This document shows, one piece after another, positions 35,001-47,200 of a DNA stretch of 64,000 bases; within the stretch, counting starts at the first letter, position 1, and each line of letters begins with the position of its first letter. A program made the position numbers and the translations under genes. The notes under the pieces were generated by a model. The model saw only the letters and a program-made list of their open reading frames with translations, did no database searches and was not told the origin of the DNA. The DNA is taken from positions 1-64,000 of the forward strand of contig JAANDG010000106.1 in the NCBI GenBank assembly GCA_036852015.1, in the 5' to 3' direction. This DNA comes from Pelodera strongyloides. Taxonomy: Eukaryota > Nematoda > Chromadorea > Rhabditida > Rhabditidae.

Positions 35001-37403
35001 TTAACGGCATATTTCTATTGCAAGGCTTTATTTCAAAGCATAAGTGAATAGTTAATAGTACTAGGCGTTTGCCATATCAACTGTTATGACTGTAGACTAA
35101 GAGGCCCATAAATCTGCCTAAGTGGGGTACGAACTCTGGTTTACAGCGCCACCCACATACGATCTACTTATTAGAACACTTCATCGTACGATCATACAAT
35201 GCAAATACAGTTACCTTTTCCTAAATGCTCGCCAAGTTCCCATCCGACACTGGCTTTTATCTTTTTCTTTAAATGTTTAGTTAATAGCTCAATTTCTTCT
35301 CTGAAGGTTTATGTTATATTCGATGGTGACTATGTATTTTAGCCAAGCGTACTTGGCATATGTCTTAGATTAAAGCATTGTATGGGTACATAGTGTATAG
35401 TAGACATAGTATACTACTAACTATGCCGAGAGTGGTATGTTTCTCAATGTTTAGAACTACCGCTGGCTGTTAATTGTTCATCGTAAAGCATAATTACAAA
35501 TAATACTAATGAAATAAACTGACTCCTCTGTTTTGGGCATTTGTCAACACTGCTCGGTTGTCTGTTTGCAGTATCCAAGAATACAAGCAGATCGCCGTGT
35601 TTTAACTAGAACAGTTTTATGCTAATGTGGTTGTTTACCATAGGTTTGCATTAATGTTTCGTTGGAAGTTCTCAATGCATCTATATAGATCTTTCAAATA
35701 CAATACTTGACACTTTACTAAACTTTAGTTCATTCATAAAGTGTCAGATTAAATTATATCATGCCGTCAGTGGGAAAAAAATTGTTTTTCAAATCAATTA
35801 ATTTCAGGTGAATGGAAACCAGATCGCTCAATGTCGTGTCAGATATCTTTCTTTCCTGGGAATTGGACGAGATGTGAAGTGAGTAATCGCTAATTGCCTT
35901 GCTCATTAATTAATTACCTTATTATGTAAGCTCCTAAACTATCTGATTGATTGATCAGACCAGCTCAGAACAATTTGGAGGATGAACATCGATGTCTTAG
36001 AACCTCTTGTTCAACTCGCGAGCCTTTAGGACTACAAGTGCCAACACTACGTTAAAGCGAAATACCGGCCGGTTTTTGAAACGCATCGAGAACATCAGCA
36101 TTCTTATGCAGCATATGCAAATTCATAAATTAGAATAAAAAATCGAGCTAACTAACATATCGAGCAAATTAGCATAAATGCGTAAGAATTCAGTTGTCCA
36201 CGATGCGTTTCAAAAACCGGCCGGCATTTCGCTTTAAACTTCACTTTCAGACATTGTGCCTTCATCATGCACACATCGTCTGAGAACTTCATGTGCTACG
36301 TTTTCCACGTGGAACCGTCAGCGGCAGCAATGGCTAAGACAATTGAAGCCGCTTGCAAACTGCGCTATCAGAAGGTGGGAAAGTTTATTAATCAATACTA
36401 GAATTGGATTGCTTCATTGTTGCGCAAGCGTTGAACGCATGGATCCGCGAGAAAAGGCGCAGCTTCTTAATATTCATTTGTGAAACCCTATTCAGAATCA
36501 CCATCAGTAGTTGGGTTAATATTCATTTTCCTTGTAAGTTACGGTGGTAAAAAAAGCTGATAATAGACCATCCGGCATGAAAAGCGTTAACGCCATGGCA
36601 TCTATGAGTAATTTCTGACTTATATTTGGTGGACCACGTGGTCGAGGTTGAACGTCGGACAGCTTCGGATATTTGGTATTGAACCACCTTATGACGCTCT
36701 TGGAGATTGAAATTATGTTTTAATTGCAGGTTCTGGACGCTCACTCGGGCCGCATCACCGCCTCGCCCGCCATGCAGGCCATAGGTGCGACTCCTTCGCA
36801 TGGAAAGGTTTTCCCACTTTCTCTCGCTCCTACAACTCACAAACATTTTTCCGCAAAACTGTACGCGTGTGTACGGGCTGACGACTGACCTGTTTGCCAA
36901 TAGGAATTATCTCGTACTCTATGCGAAAATCGATATGAAAATTTTTGAATTGTAATTCAAAAACACAATATATAGTCAGTCGAATGTCGGTGCGGTGAAT
37001 TCCATCCCCTATTAACAATCTGTCACACACGCACATTGAATACATAGATGGTTATGGGTTAGTAACTTTGGGCATACGTTTGTTTGTTTGTTTGTTTTTT
37101 GAGTACAGTCAGTACAGTGTGGAAGTTTATTTTCGATTTTTCTTTTCTTTTTACCGTGAAGTATATTGGTTGGTGATTTACGTATGTTGATTTTTGCCAG
37201 CAAACTTCTTCGAAAAAGAAAAGGCCAATAATTCCGCACTCTAACTCCGTCCGTAGGACGTCTACCCCACACCTAATCAATATCGATCGATTTATGGTTA
37301 CCGTATCCTAATCTCTTTTCAGGGATGGACTGAATCGCTACGAGACGCTCTCGGATCAGTCACACAACGAATCGCGCCGTCCAGATCTAGTCACAATTTG
37401 TGA
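17030..37403 (+). CDS. feh-1: Fe65/FEH-1-like adaptor protein (WW domain, two PTB domains), 25 exons
   Basis: Exons: 17030-17102, 17466-17565, 18838-18943, 19281-19295, 24179-24237, 24588-24670, 25136-25231, 25456-25556, 25844-25912, 26257-26302, 26673-26777, 26905-26966, 27193-27258, 27783-27950, 29353-29420, 29761-29845, 30088-30215, 30903-31001, 31262-31344, 31487-31614, 31917-31982, 35808-35878, 36251-36374, 36730-36807, 37323-37403. They sum to 2160 bases, 719 residues plus stop. The N-terminal third is charged. The WW domain (LPPGWEKH ... YYWHVDSGT) spans exons 11-12. A proline-rich and an acidic stretch follow. PTB1 starts at FAVRSLGWTEI; PTB2 runs from IRCHFLGV through CRVRYLSFLGIGRDVK to AACKLRYQK. 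The order WW-PTB1-PTB2 is diagnostic of Fe65, the cytoplasmic adaptor that binds the tail of amyloid-precursor-like proteins (APL-1 in nematodes). Exon 4 (15 bases) and the exon 19 donor (GTAGGG) are the weakest points. Confidence 0.92.
17298..17387 (+). repeat. non-LTR retroelement 3' tail, copy 2
   Basis: Same family as 14905-14996, ending GTGTATTTAATAAATAAATA. It lies in the first Fe65-like intron. Confidence 0.6.
17738..17825 (-). repeat. dispersed repeat related to 23355-23540, tail-less fragment
   Basis: Shares the series TATGACATGTTCCGCA, CCAGATGACAAA, and CGACGTCTTCGGGCTAG with the copy at about 23448-23510. It lies in a Fe65-like intron. Confidence 0.55.
19026..19069. repeat. 44-base near-perfect palindrome
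   Basis: Two 22-base arms meet at CATG. On the plus strand the only two mismatches are T opposite G, so RNA from the sense strand of the Fe65-like gene would pair throughout using two G-U wobbles. It is 83 bases after exon 3. Confidence 0.85.
19345..19434 (+). repeat. TC-rich microsatellite
   Basis: Interrupted (TC)n/(TTTC)n tract about 50 bases downstream of the 15-base exon. Confidence 0.85.
20658..20812 (+). repeat. TC microsatellite with CTCTAAAGCTCTC units
   Basis: (TC)n interrupted by a repeated TCTAAAGCTCTC/TCTGAAGCTCTC motif, about 155 bases in all. Confidence 0.85.
23355..23540 (-). repeat. non-LTR retroelement 3' end, minus strand, copy A
   Basis: Plus-strand AAATAAATAAATAAATC followed by TTTTACGCTTCAAGGGCATG and a body shared with 23934-24050 and 17738-17825. 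Read on the minus strand this is a body ending in an (ATTT)n tail. Confidence 0.6.
23934..24050 (-). repeat. non-LTR retroelement 3' end, minus strand, copy B
   Basis: AAATAAATAAATC then TTTTACGCTTCAAGAGCATG and TTTATTCAAGGGTTGAAATA, closely matching copy A but shorter. Confidence 0.6.
24944..25106 (+). repeat. TC microsatellite immediately before Fe65-like exon 7
   Basis: About 160 bases of (CT)n with a middle section of CTCTATTT/CTCTGTTT units. It ends about 30 bases before the acceptor at 25134-25135 and so extends its polypyrimidine tract. Confidence 0.9.
27331..27450. mobile_element. small inverted-repeat element, 120 bp
   Basis: TAAAGCGGTATGACA at the left recurs inverted at the right (TGTCATACCGCTTTG). 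It is distinct from the CCGGCCGG family although the first bases (AAAGCGG) are alike. It lies in the Fe65-like intron after exon 13. Confidence 0.6.
28480..28700 (+). repeat. probable dispersed-element fragment
   Basis: Contains the motif shared with 11452-11478 (tcaaccgaatccgcagaaacggtgca), followed by a long open but unrecognised stretch. It lies in the 1.4 kb intron before PTB1. Confidence 0.3.
29085..29138 (+). repeat. non-LTR retroelement 3' tail, copy 3
   Basis: TGATGCACACCTCGGTGTTATTTAATAAATA followed by AAAT units, the same end as at 14905 and 17298. Confidence 0.55.
29466..29722 (+). repeat. TC microsatellite with a duplicated block of about 105 bases, before exon 16
   Basis: The block running from the first (TC)n through AACACACACTCTC, CACGTACTCTCTTTGTT, and TTTCTTTATAAATCTC occurs twice in tandem, then pure (TC)n follows. 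The tract ends about 40 bases before the acceptor at 29759-29760. Confidence 0.9.
30410..30562. mobile_element. CCGGCCGG-family TTAA element, copy 5
   Basis: TTAAAGCGAAAGACCAGCCGG at the left; the right arm is truncated to GCCGGTATGTCGCTTTAA. It lies in a Fe65-like intron. Confidence 0.8.
32692..35300 (-). CDS. CK1-superfamily protein kinase, nested antisense in a Fe65-like intron; first exon not found
   Basis: Minus-strand exons in order: 35300-35215, 34988-34855, 34744-34664, 34573-34457, 34309-34238, 34051-33905, 33670-33569, 33412-33347, 33312-33277, 33118-33032, 32853-32692. From the first full codon they give 362 residues plus TAG with matching phases. Seen: glycine loop GKGANGFV, lysine in AVCKIAL, catalytic loop HRDIKPEN, DMG where DFG is expected, the CK1-type GxRGTxxWASLN segment (GVRGTEEWASLN), DDLWGWLY, and a C-terminal helix (INYLYIASLLQEA). 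The pattern fits the nematode-expanded CK1/TTBK-like kinases. The exon boundary at 33412 has a poor pyrimidine tract. The 35300 exon begins mid-codon, so the start Met lies in an unidentified upstream exon. Function beyond Ser/Thr kinase fold is not inferable. Confidence 0.85.
34112..34136 (+). repeat. short TC tract
   Basis: (TC)n of about 25 bases, antisense to a kinase-gene intron. Confidence 0.8.
36052..36237. mobile_element. CCGGCCGG-family TTAA element, copy 6 (best preserved)
   Basis: TTAAAGCGAAATACCGGCC at the left and the inverse GGCCGGCATTTCGCTTTAA at the right, with TTAA at both edges. About 186 bp. The inverted repeats extend through GTTTTTGAAACGCATCG. It lies 13 bases upstream of the splice acceptor (36249-36250) of the second-last PTB2 exon. 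Confidence 0.9.
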
Positions 37404-38254
37404 CACCAAACGATCGATAATCAACAGAACTGTAGTCTGTAGTTTGTATACATAATGGGTAATAATGTAAAAAATGGAAACCTAAACTTCTAGTTTTTTA
37501 TGGTGCTTGGACGGTACGAGTGACAATCTCTTTATATTTTTGTGGATATGTTGGTTGGCTATTTTAGTGGAACTTGTTTTTTTTACTGTTTTCTAATCAT
37601 ATGTACATCCTTGCTGAATACAGTGAATTATGCTTCAGTGATTAGTATCGTTATACATTGCCTTATTCTCGAATATTTTGTTCTTTTCAACCAAAGATAC
37701 GAACTCTCGGAAGGACGGAAACGGTGCCTTTTTCTTTACTATTAGTTTCTTTATGATTATTATTGATTACTCTTTGTCACTTATTTGTTTTCGTTGTATT
37801 TTGCCATGGTTGATTTTTTTCAATAACAGAACTACCGTACTTAACGTGCGATTTGCTCTGTTCTTAATTCAACTTATTCAACCCAATAACTGGCGTTATG
37901 TACGTTTAAGTATACACTAAAAATTGTACTTGCAAGTAGATGAGCGCAGATTGTTTGGAATAAATACAAGGTTTCTTTGCTCAATCTTTTTATACAGCTT
38001 TCATATTTTTGAACAATTTTTGCGACTTTATTTAAAATGCATTTGTGTTGTAAGTTTGCTCCGAAATACCGTAACAGACTGTAGTTTTCTTTTTGTTAGA
38101 AATTGTGATTAAAACTACAAAGTGAGTATCCAACAAAAGTACCCAGTGATGTTCTTGAATTTGCCTCGAGTTCCGTTTTTTGTTTGAATAAAATGACCTT
38201 TTGCTGTTGTTGGGAAAATGATCTATGGGCATGCCCTGTATGGGATTCAGACTT
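37404..38254. other. 3' flank of the Fe65-like gene
   Basis: AT-rich with no supportable gene; several short hydrophobic open frames are likely chance. AATAAA at about 37959-37964 is a candidate polyadenylation signal. The satellite array starts at about 38255. Confidence 0.5.
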
Positions 38255-41200
38255 GAAAACAAGTGTACCTCAACGTAAAACACAAAGGTCACCTTTCGTT
38301 TTATTTCGAAACTGAACAGTTTTGCACCTCAAAACACAGAGCTTGGACTTTGACCTTTCGTTTTATTCGAACTGATCTTGCCACCCACTTTTCAACTAGA
38401 AAACGAGGTTGGACTTATGCACCCCTTCGTTTTATGTCGAAACTGATATTGCCACCACTATTTTGCACTTCAAAACACAGAGGTTGGGCCTTGACCTTTC
38501 GTTTTATTTCGAACTGATCTCTAGCCACACTGTTTTGCGCCTCAAAACACAGAGGTTAGACTTTGACCTTTCGTTTTAAATGATCTCCACACTGTTTGAT
38601 TTGTGTATCAGTTGAAACTGATATTGCCACACGTTTCACCGAGGGAAACCATGTGGCAAGATGTATTTCGGTTGAAACTGATATTAACACACTGTTTTCA
38701 ACTAGAAACAGTAGATGGCAAAGATGATATTTCAGTTGAAACTGATATTGCCACACTGATTTTAACGGAGAAAAAACCTTGTGCAAATTTCACTTCGAAA
38801 CTGATATTGCCACACTGGTTTCAACTTAGAAAACCCTTTTGCTTTGACAGAGATTTTGCATATTTCGCCGTTCCGATGATGATTGAAATGATATTGCCAC
38901 CACTGTTTCAACGAGGAAAAAACTAGTGCGCAAGATTGTTTTCACTTGAAACATGTGATATTGCCACATGTTTTCGTAACGAGGAAAACCCTGCATGCGA
39001 CCAGATGTATTACGGTTGAAACTGATATTGCCCACCTGTTGCAATAGAAAAGACCCTGTGCAAGATGTATTTCAGTTCGAAACTGAATTGCCCAACAATG
39101 TTTTCAAACGAGGAAGAAAAACCCTCTGTGCATGGCAAGCAGTATTTACGGTGAATGATCATTGCCACACTGTTTTGCTCCTCAAAACAGACTTTGACCT
39201 TTCGTTTTATTTCGGAAACTGATTTGCCACACTGTTTGATCCTCAAAACGGACTTGACCTTTCGTTTTATTCGAAACTATTTGCCCCACTGTTTTGCCTC
39301 AAAACACAGAGGTTGGACTTTGACTTTCGTTTATTCGAAACTGATCTTGCCACACTTTTTGACCTCAAAACACAAAGGTTGGACTTTGACTTCGTTTCAT
39401 TTCGAACTGATCTTGCCACATGTTTGACTCAAAACACAGAGGTGGACTTTGATTGTTTAGTTGAAACTGCTCTCCCACACAGCCTTTTTCCAAACCAGAG
39501 GTTGGATTAGACCTTTCGTTTTATTTCGAAAACTGAACCACATGTTTTCACGAAAAACCCGACTTGCGGATGTATTTCAGTCGCAATGATCTTGCCACAA
39601 TATTTTCAACAGAAAACCATGAGGCAAGAAGTATTTCACTCCAAACTGATCTTGCCACACTGTTTGCTCCTCACAACAGACTGTGACCTTCGTTTTATTC
39701 GAAACTGATCTTGCCATCTGTTTGCACCTCAAAAACAGAGGTGGACTTTGACTTGCGTTTTATTTCGAAATGATTGCCACACCGTTTTGCTCCTCAAAAC
39801 AGAGTTGACCTTTCGGTTATTTCGAACTGATCTTGCCACACGGTTTGCACCTCAAACAAGAGGTTGGATTTGCATTTCGTTTTATTTCGAAACTGATCTT
39901 GCACATGTTTATCAAAGTCACGTGACCTTTATTATTGCGAACTGATTTCCCAAGGTTGCCAGTATTTCCGTGGGAAACTGATATTGCCACACTGTTTTCA
40001 CCGAGAAAACCTGTGGCAAGATGTATTCGGTGAAACTAATATTGCCACATGTTTCAACGAGAAAACCGTGGCAAGGATATTTGTTTACTCAAAAGCATTG
40101 CACACTGTTTTCCAACGCGGAAAACCCTGTGGAAGATGTATTTCAGTGAAACGGATATTGCCACTGTTTTGCACTAAAACCAGAGGGCAACCTGTTTATT
40201 TGAAACTGATAGCCACACTGTTTTCAACAAGAAAACTGTGGCAAGATGTATTCGGTAAACTGATTGCACACTGTTTTCTCATCAAAACCCTGTGACCTTG
40301 TATTTCGAAACCGATTGCCACAATGTTTTCTCGAGAAAAACCAGTGGCACTTGATTTCGGTTACGATATTGCCACACTGTTTCAAGAGAAAACCAGTGGC
40401 AAGATGGTTTCATGAAATGTATTGCCAACTGCTTATGACCACGAAAACCTTTGGCGGATGTTTTGGTTGAAACTGATCTTGCACACTGTTTTCACGAAAA
40501 CCAGTGCGTTGGACTTTGAAGCTTATTCCAACATTTTCACACGTGGAATGTATTTCATTGAAACTGATATTGCCACACTGTTTGCACTAGAAAACCTGTG
40601 GCAAGATGTATGTCGGTTTTCGTGAAAACTGATATTGCCACACTTTTGCTCTAAAACAAGGTTGTGCCCCAAATGATTTCAGGTTTTGCTTTTGAACTAA
40701 AAACCTTGGGCGACTGTATTTCACTTGAACTGTACTTGCCACACGGCTTTAACCTCGGAAACTGAGCTGAATGTATTTCAGTTGAAAATGATGTTTTCAC
40801 CAGGAAAACGGGAATGGTATTTGTGAGATGAAACTGTGAAAATGAGATTGCCACACTGTTGTCAACGAGAAAACCCAGTGGCAGATGTATTTCGTTGAAA
40901 CTGATATGCCACACTGTTTTCATTAAAAAGTGTGAGTGGCAAGATGTAATTCGCGTGAACTGATATTGCACAATGTGCTCGAAAACCCTGTGACACGTTT
41001 ATTTCCGAAACTGATATGCCACACTGTTGTTTTCAAGAAAACCCGAGGCACAGATGTTTTCATTGAAAGATCTTGCCACACCGTTTTCGAAAAAACACAG
41101 AGTGGCAAGATGTTTTATTGAATCTGATCTGCACCTGTTTTGTATAAAACACATGTGGCAAGATGTGTTTCTTGAAAACTGATTTGCCACACGGTTTTCA

Positions 41201-44200
41201 AAAAACCCTGTGGCAAGATGTATTTCATTGAAAATGATATTGCCACGTTTTGCCCCCAAGATGTATTTCACAGACGTTGGACTTCGTTTTATTTAAACTG
41301 AGATTGCCACACTGTTTTCAACCAGAAAACCCTGTGGCAAGATGTGTTTCACTTGAAAATGATATTGCCAAACTGTTTTAAACTAGAAAAACATGTGGAA
41401 AGATGCTTCTCACTTGAACTGATATTGCCACACGGTTTCACAGAAAACATGTGGCAAGGAGTATTTCACTTAGTGAAGAACTGATTTGAACACTGTTTTC
41501 AACGAGAAAACCCTGTGGCAAGATGTGTTTCACTGAAAATGCTATGCCACACTGTTTTCAACAGGAAAACCTTTGGCTTTGATTTCGTTTTGAAAATGAT
41601 ATGCCACACTGTTTTCAATTTGAAAACCCTGTGGCCAAGATGTATTCAGTTGAAACTGTTTTGCCACACTGTTTTCTCAGAAAACCAGAGGTTGGACCTT
41701 GACCTTTCGTTTTACCGAAATGTGCAATGTTTTGCTCATCAAAACAGATGTACCTTTGTTTTAACGGAAAACCCTGTGTCAAGGTCTTTCCAGTAAAGAT
41801 ATCCGCACAGGGACTTTCGTTTTATTTCGAAACTGATCTTGCCACCACTTTTGGCCCTCAAAAACAGAGATTGGACTTTGACCATTTTATTTGAAACTGT
41901 CGCAACATGTTTGATGTATTTGATAAACTGATATTGCCACACTGTTTTAACTAGAAAACCCTGTGACAAGTGTATTTCTTTGAAACTGATATTGCACACT
42001 GTTTCAACCAGAAAACCGTGGGCACGATGTATTTCGTTGAAAAACTGATATTGCACAATGTTTTCAACGAAACCCTGGGCCCAAGCACTGTTTATTGAAA
42101 TGATATTGCCACACTGTTTATGAGAAAACCAGTGGCAAGATGTTATTTCGTTGATCTGTCTTGCCACACTGTTTTGCTCCTCAAAACCAGAACAGAAATG
42201 TTACCACCTGTTTTGTCCTAAAACCTGTGACAAGTTTATTTGAAATTGATCTTCCACACTGTTACAACGAAAAACCTGTTGGCAGATGTTATTTCGGCTG
42301 AACTGTTTTAAGCCACCTGTTTTAACTAAAAACTTGCCAGTTGTGTATTTCAATGATAACTGATATTGACACACTGGTTTCAACTAGAAAAACCCTGTGG
42401 CAAGAGTATTTCTCTTGAATGATTTGCACATGTTTTCACGAGAAACCTTGTGGCAGATTGTATTCGGTTGAAAGATTCAATTGCCACACTGTTTCACGAA
42501 AAACCCGTGCCAGTGTATTCACTATGAAACTGATATTGCCACACTGTTTTCAACGAGAGAGAACAACCCCTGTGGCAGATGTATTTCACTTGAAACTGTA
42601 TTGCCACACTTTTTCAACGAGAAACCCTGTGACAGATGTATTTCACTTGAAATGATATTGCCACACGTTTCATCCAAAAACCTGTGGCAAGATATTCACT
42701 TGAAACTGATATGCCACACCGTTTCACGAGAAAACCCTGTGGCAGGCGTTTTCGTTGAAATGATCTTGCCCATGTTTCAACGACAAAAACCAGAGGTTGA
42801 TGGTTCGTTGAAACTGAACTTGCCACAATGTTTTCCAAAACCCTGTTGTGATGGTTTATTTAAACTGATCTTGCCACACTGATTTTCACGAAAAAGCAGT
42901 GGAAGATGGATTTCGTTTAAACTAATTGCCACAATTTTTCCTAAAAAAACGTGGCAAGCTGTTTATTTGCATGATTGCCACACTGTTTGATGTATTTCAG
43001 ATGAAACTGATATTGCCCACTGTTTTCAACAGGAAAACCCGTGGCAAGAGGTTCTTTCTTGAAACTGATATGCCACTGTTGTCACGAGGAAAACCCGTGC
43101 AAGATGTATTTCGGTTTGAAAACGATTTGTGGAAACTGAATGTGCACACGGCTTTCAACGAGAAAACCCTGTGGCCGATGTATTCACTTGAACTGATATG
43201 CCACACTGTTTTCAACGAAGAAAACCCTGTACAGGCAAGATGTATTCAGAAACGATCTTGCCACACTGTTTATGCACCTCAAAACACAGAGGTGGGACTT
43301 TGACCTTCGTTTGATTTCAAAAACTTGCCACACTGTTTGCTCCAAAACCAGAGTTGGGCTTTGACTTCGTTTATTTCGAAACTGTCTTGCCACACTGTTT
43401 GCCACCCAAAACACAGAGGTTGGACTTTGACCTTTCGTTGATGAAACTGATCTTGCCACTGTTTTGATGGTATTGCAGTTGAAAATGATATTGCACAATG
43501 TTTTCAACTCGAAAAACCCTGTGCCAAGTGTTATTCCTCTTGAACATGTATTGCCACACTGTTTTCAAGGAAAACCCGTGGGCAAGATGGCATTTCAGTT
43601 GAAACTGATATGCCCACTGTTTTCAAGAGAAAACCCTGTGGCAAATGTATTTCCTTGAAACTGATATGCCACACGTTTTCAACGAGAAAACCCTGTGGCA
43701 AGATGTATTTCACTTTAAACTGATTGCCACACTGTTTTCAACAGAAAACCCTGTGGCAAGATGCATGATTTCGGTGTGAAACTTGAAACTATTGCCACAC
43801 TGTTTCAAGTGGCAAGAAAAACCCCACAGTGGCAAGAGGTTTCATTGAAACTGATATTGCCACACTGTTTTAAGAAGAAACCTGTGCAGATATTTCACTT
43901 GAAACTGATCTGACACTGTGTTTTCAACGAAGAAAAACCGTGGCAAGATGTAACTTGAACCAGATATTGCCACACTGTTTTCAACTAGAAAACCCTGTGG
44001 CAAGAGTATTCCTTGAAAATGATATTGCCCACTGTTCAACAAAACACTGTGGCCAAGATGTATTTACTGAACTGATATGCCACACTGTTTTCAACGAGGA
44101 AAACCCTGTGGCAAGATTTATTTCACTTGAAATGATATTGCCACACTGTTTTCAACGAAGAAAACCGTGGCAAGATGTGTTTCACTTGAAATGATATGCC

Positions 44201-47200
44201 ACACGGTTAACTAGAAACCCTGTGCCAAGATGTATTTCACTTGAAACTGATATTGCACACTGTTTTCAACGAGAAACCCTGTGCAAGATGTGTTTCACTT
44301 GAAACTGATTGCCACAGTTTTCAAGAAGACCTGTGGCAAGGTGTATTTCATTTAAACTGATGGCCACATGTTTTCAACGAGAAAACCCTGTGGCAGAGGT
44401 ATTTCTTAACTGATATTGCCACACACTGTTGTTCACTGAGAAAACCCTGTGGCAAGATGTATTTCACTGAACCTATATGCCACACTGTTTTCAAGAGAAA
44501 CCCTGTGGCCACAGATGCGTTCCACTTGAACTTTGCTAAGATTTTTTTTATCTGACACCCTGTTTTCAAGAAGAAAACCCTGTGGCAAGATGCGTTTAAC
44601 TGAGCTGATATTGCCACACTGTTTTCAACTAGAAACCCTGTGGCAGATGTATTTCACTTGAAACTGATCTGACACACTTTACTGAACTTCACGTTTTTCA
44701 ACTAGAAAAACCTGTGCAAATGTATTCACTTGAACTGATGGTTGTCAACAAGAAAACCTGTATGTATAGAAAACCTGTCTACACGAAAATATTGCCACAC
44801 TGGTTTTCAACGAGAAAACCCTTGGGCAGATGTATTTCAGTTGAAACTGATATTGCCACACTGTTTCAACTAGAAAAACCCTGTGGCCAAGACGTGTTTC
44901 ACTTGAAACTGATCTTGCCACACTGTTTTAAACAATGCGTTTCAAAAAAACACAAACACAGAGGTTGCACCTTTCGTTTTATTTCGATGTATGTTCACTT
45001 GAAAATGATCTGCCACACTGTTGAACTCAAAACACAGAGGTAGATTTGATTTGACTTGAAACTGATCTTGCCACACTGTTGTCAAAACACACAGGGTGGG
45101 CTTGACCTTCGTTTATTTCGAAACTGATCTCCCACAATGTTTTCACCTCAAAACAGAGGTTGGACTTTGACCTTCGTTGTATTTCAAAAAACATCTCGCC
45201 ACTGTTGCAAGATGTATTTCACTTGAAACTGATATGCCACACTGTTTTAAAGAAACCCCTGTGGCAAGAGTATTCTCTTGAAAATGATATTGCCACACTT
45301 TTTTAAGAAAACCTGTGGCAAGATGTTTTCGGTTGAAAACTGATATTGCCACACTGTTTTCAAGAGAAAACCCTGTGGCAAGATGTGTTTCACTGTGGCA
45401 AGATGTGATATTGCACACTGTTTACAACGAGAAACCCTGTGGCAAGATGTATTTCACTTGAAACTGATATTGCACATGTTTTCAACGAGAAAACCCTGTG
45501 GCAGATGCATTTCACTTGAAACTGATATTGCCACTCTGTTTTCAACGAGAAACCCTGTGGCAAGATGTATTTCGTTGAAACTGATTGCCACACTGTTTTC
45601 AACTAGAAAACCGTGTGGCAAGAGGTTTCACTTGAAACTGATCTGCCACACCGTTTTCACTCAAAACACAGAGTTGGACTTGATTTCGTTTTATTTGAAA
45701 CTGATTTGCCACACCGTTTTTCAAAGACTGTGACCTTTCGATTTTATTTCGTTTTATTTGAAACTGATCTGCCACACTGGTTTACTGTTTTGATGTAGGT
45801 GAAACTTTGCCACACTGTTTTGAAAACTGATATTGCCACACTGTTTTTCAAGAGAAACCCTGTGGAATCCACTGATCTGCCACACTGTTTCAAGAGAAAA
45901 CCGTGTGGCAAGATGTATTTCACTTGAAACTGATCTGCCACACTGTTTTCAACGAAGGAAAACCCTGTGGCAAGATGTATTTTACTTGAAACTGATATTG
46001 CCACACTGTTTTCAACGAGAAAAACTGTGGCCAAGAGTATTTCATTGAAACTGATATTGCCACACTGTTTTCAAAAGAACCCTGTGGCAAGATGTATTTC
46101 ACTTGAAACTGATCTTGCACACTGTTTTCAAGAAGAAACCCTGTGGCAAGATGTATTTCACTTGAAACTGATCTGCCACACTGTTTTCAAAAGAAAACCC
46201 TGTGGCAAAACTGATATTGCCACACTGTTTTCATGTGGCAGATGTATTTCAGTTGAAACTGATATTGCCACTGTTTTCAACAAAAAAAACCTGTGGCAAG
46301 ATATTTCACTTGAAACTGATCTTGCCACACTGTTTTCAAGAGAAAACCTGTGGCAAGATGTATTCACTTGAATGATGATCTTGCCACACTGTTTTCAAGA
46401 GAAAACCCTGTGGCAAGATGTATTTCAGTTGAAACTGATTTGCCCACACTGTTTTCAACGAAGAAAACCCTGTGGCAAGATGTATTTCACTTGAAACTGA
46501 TCTTGCCACACTGTTTTCAAGAGAAAACCCTGTGGCAAGATGTATTTCAGTTGAAACTGATCTTGCCACACTGTTTTCAAGAGAAAACCCTGTGGCAAGA
46601 TGTATTTCACTTGAAACTGATATTGCCACACTGTTTTCAAGAAGAAAACCCTGTGGCAAGATGTATTTCACTTGAAACTGATCTTGCCACACTGTTTTCA
46701 AGAGAAAACCCTGTGGCAAGATGTATTTCAGTTGAAACTGATATTGCCACACTGTTTTCAAAGAAAACCCTGTGGCAAGATGTATTTCAGTTGAAACTGA
46801 TCTGCCACACTGTTTTCAAGAAGAAAACCCTGTGGCAAGATGTATTTCAGTTGAAACTGATCGCCACACTGTTTTCAAGAAGAAAACCCTGTGGCAAGAT
46901 GTATTTCAGTTGAAACTGATATTGCCACACTGTTTTCAAGAGAGAAAACCCTGTGGCAAGATGTATTTCACTTGAAACTGATCTTGCAACTGTTTTTCAC
47001 AAACTGTTTTTATTTCTGAAAACTGATCTTGCCACACTGTTTTCAAAAAATGTGGCAAGAGTATTTCACTTGAAACTGATCTGCCACACTGTTTTCAACA
47101 GAAAACCCTGAGGTGGCAGACCTGTATTTTACTTGAAAACTGATCTTGCCACACTGTTTTCATGTGTATTTCAGTTGAAACTGATCTTGCCACACTGTTT

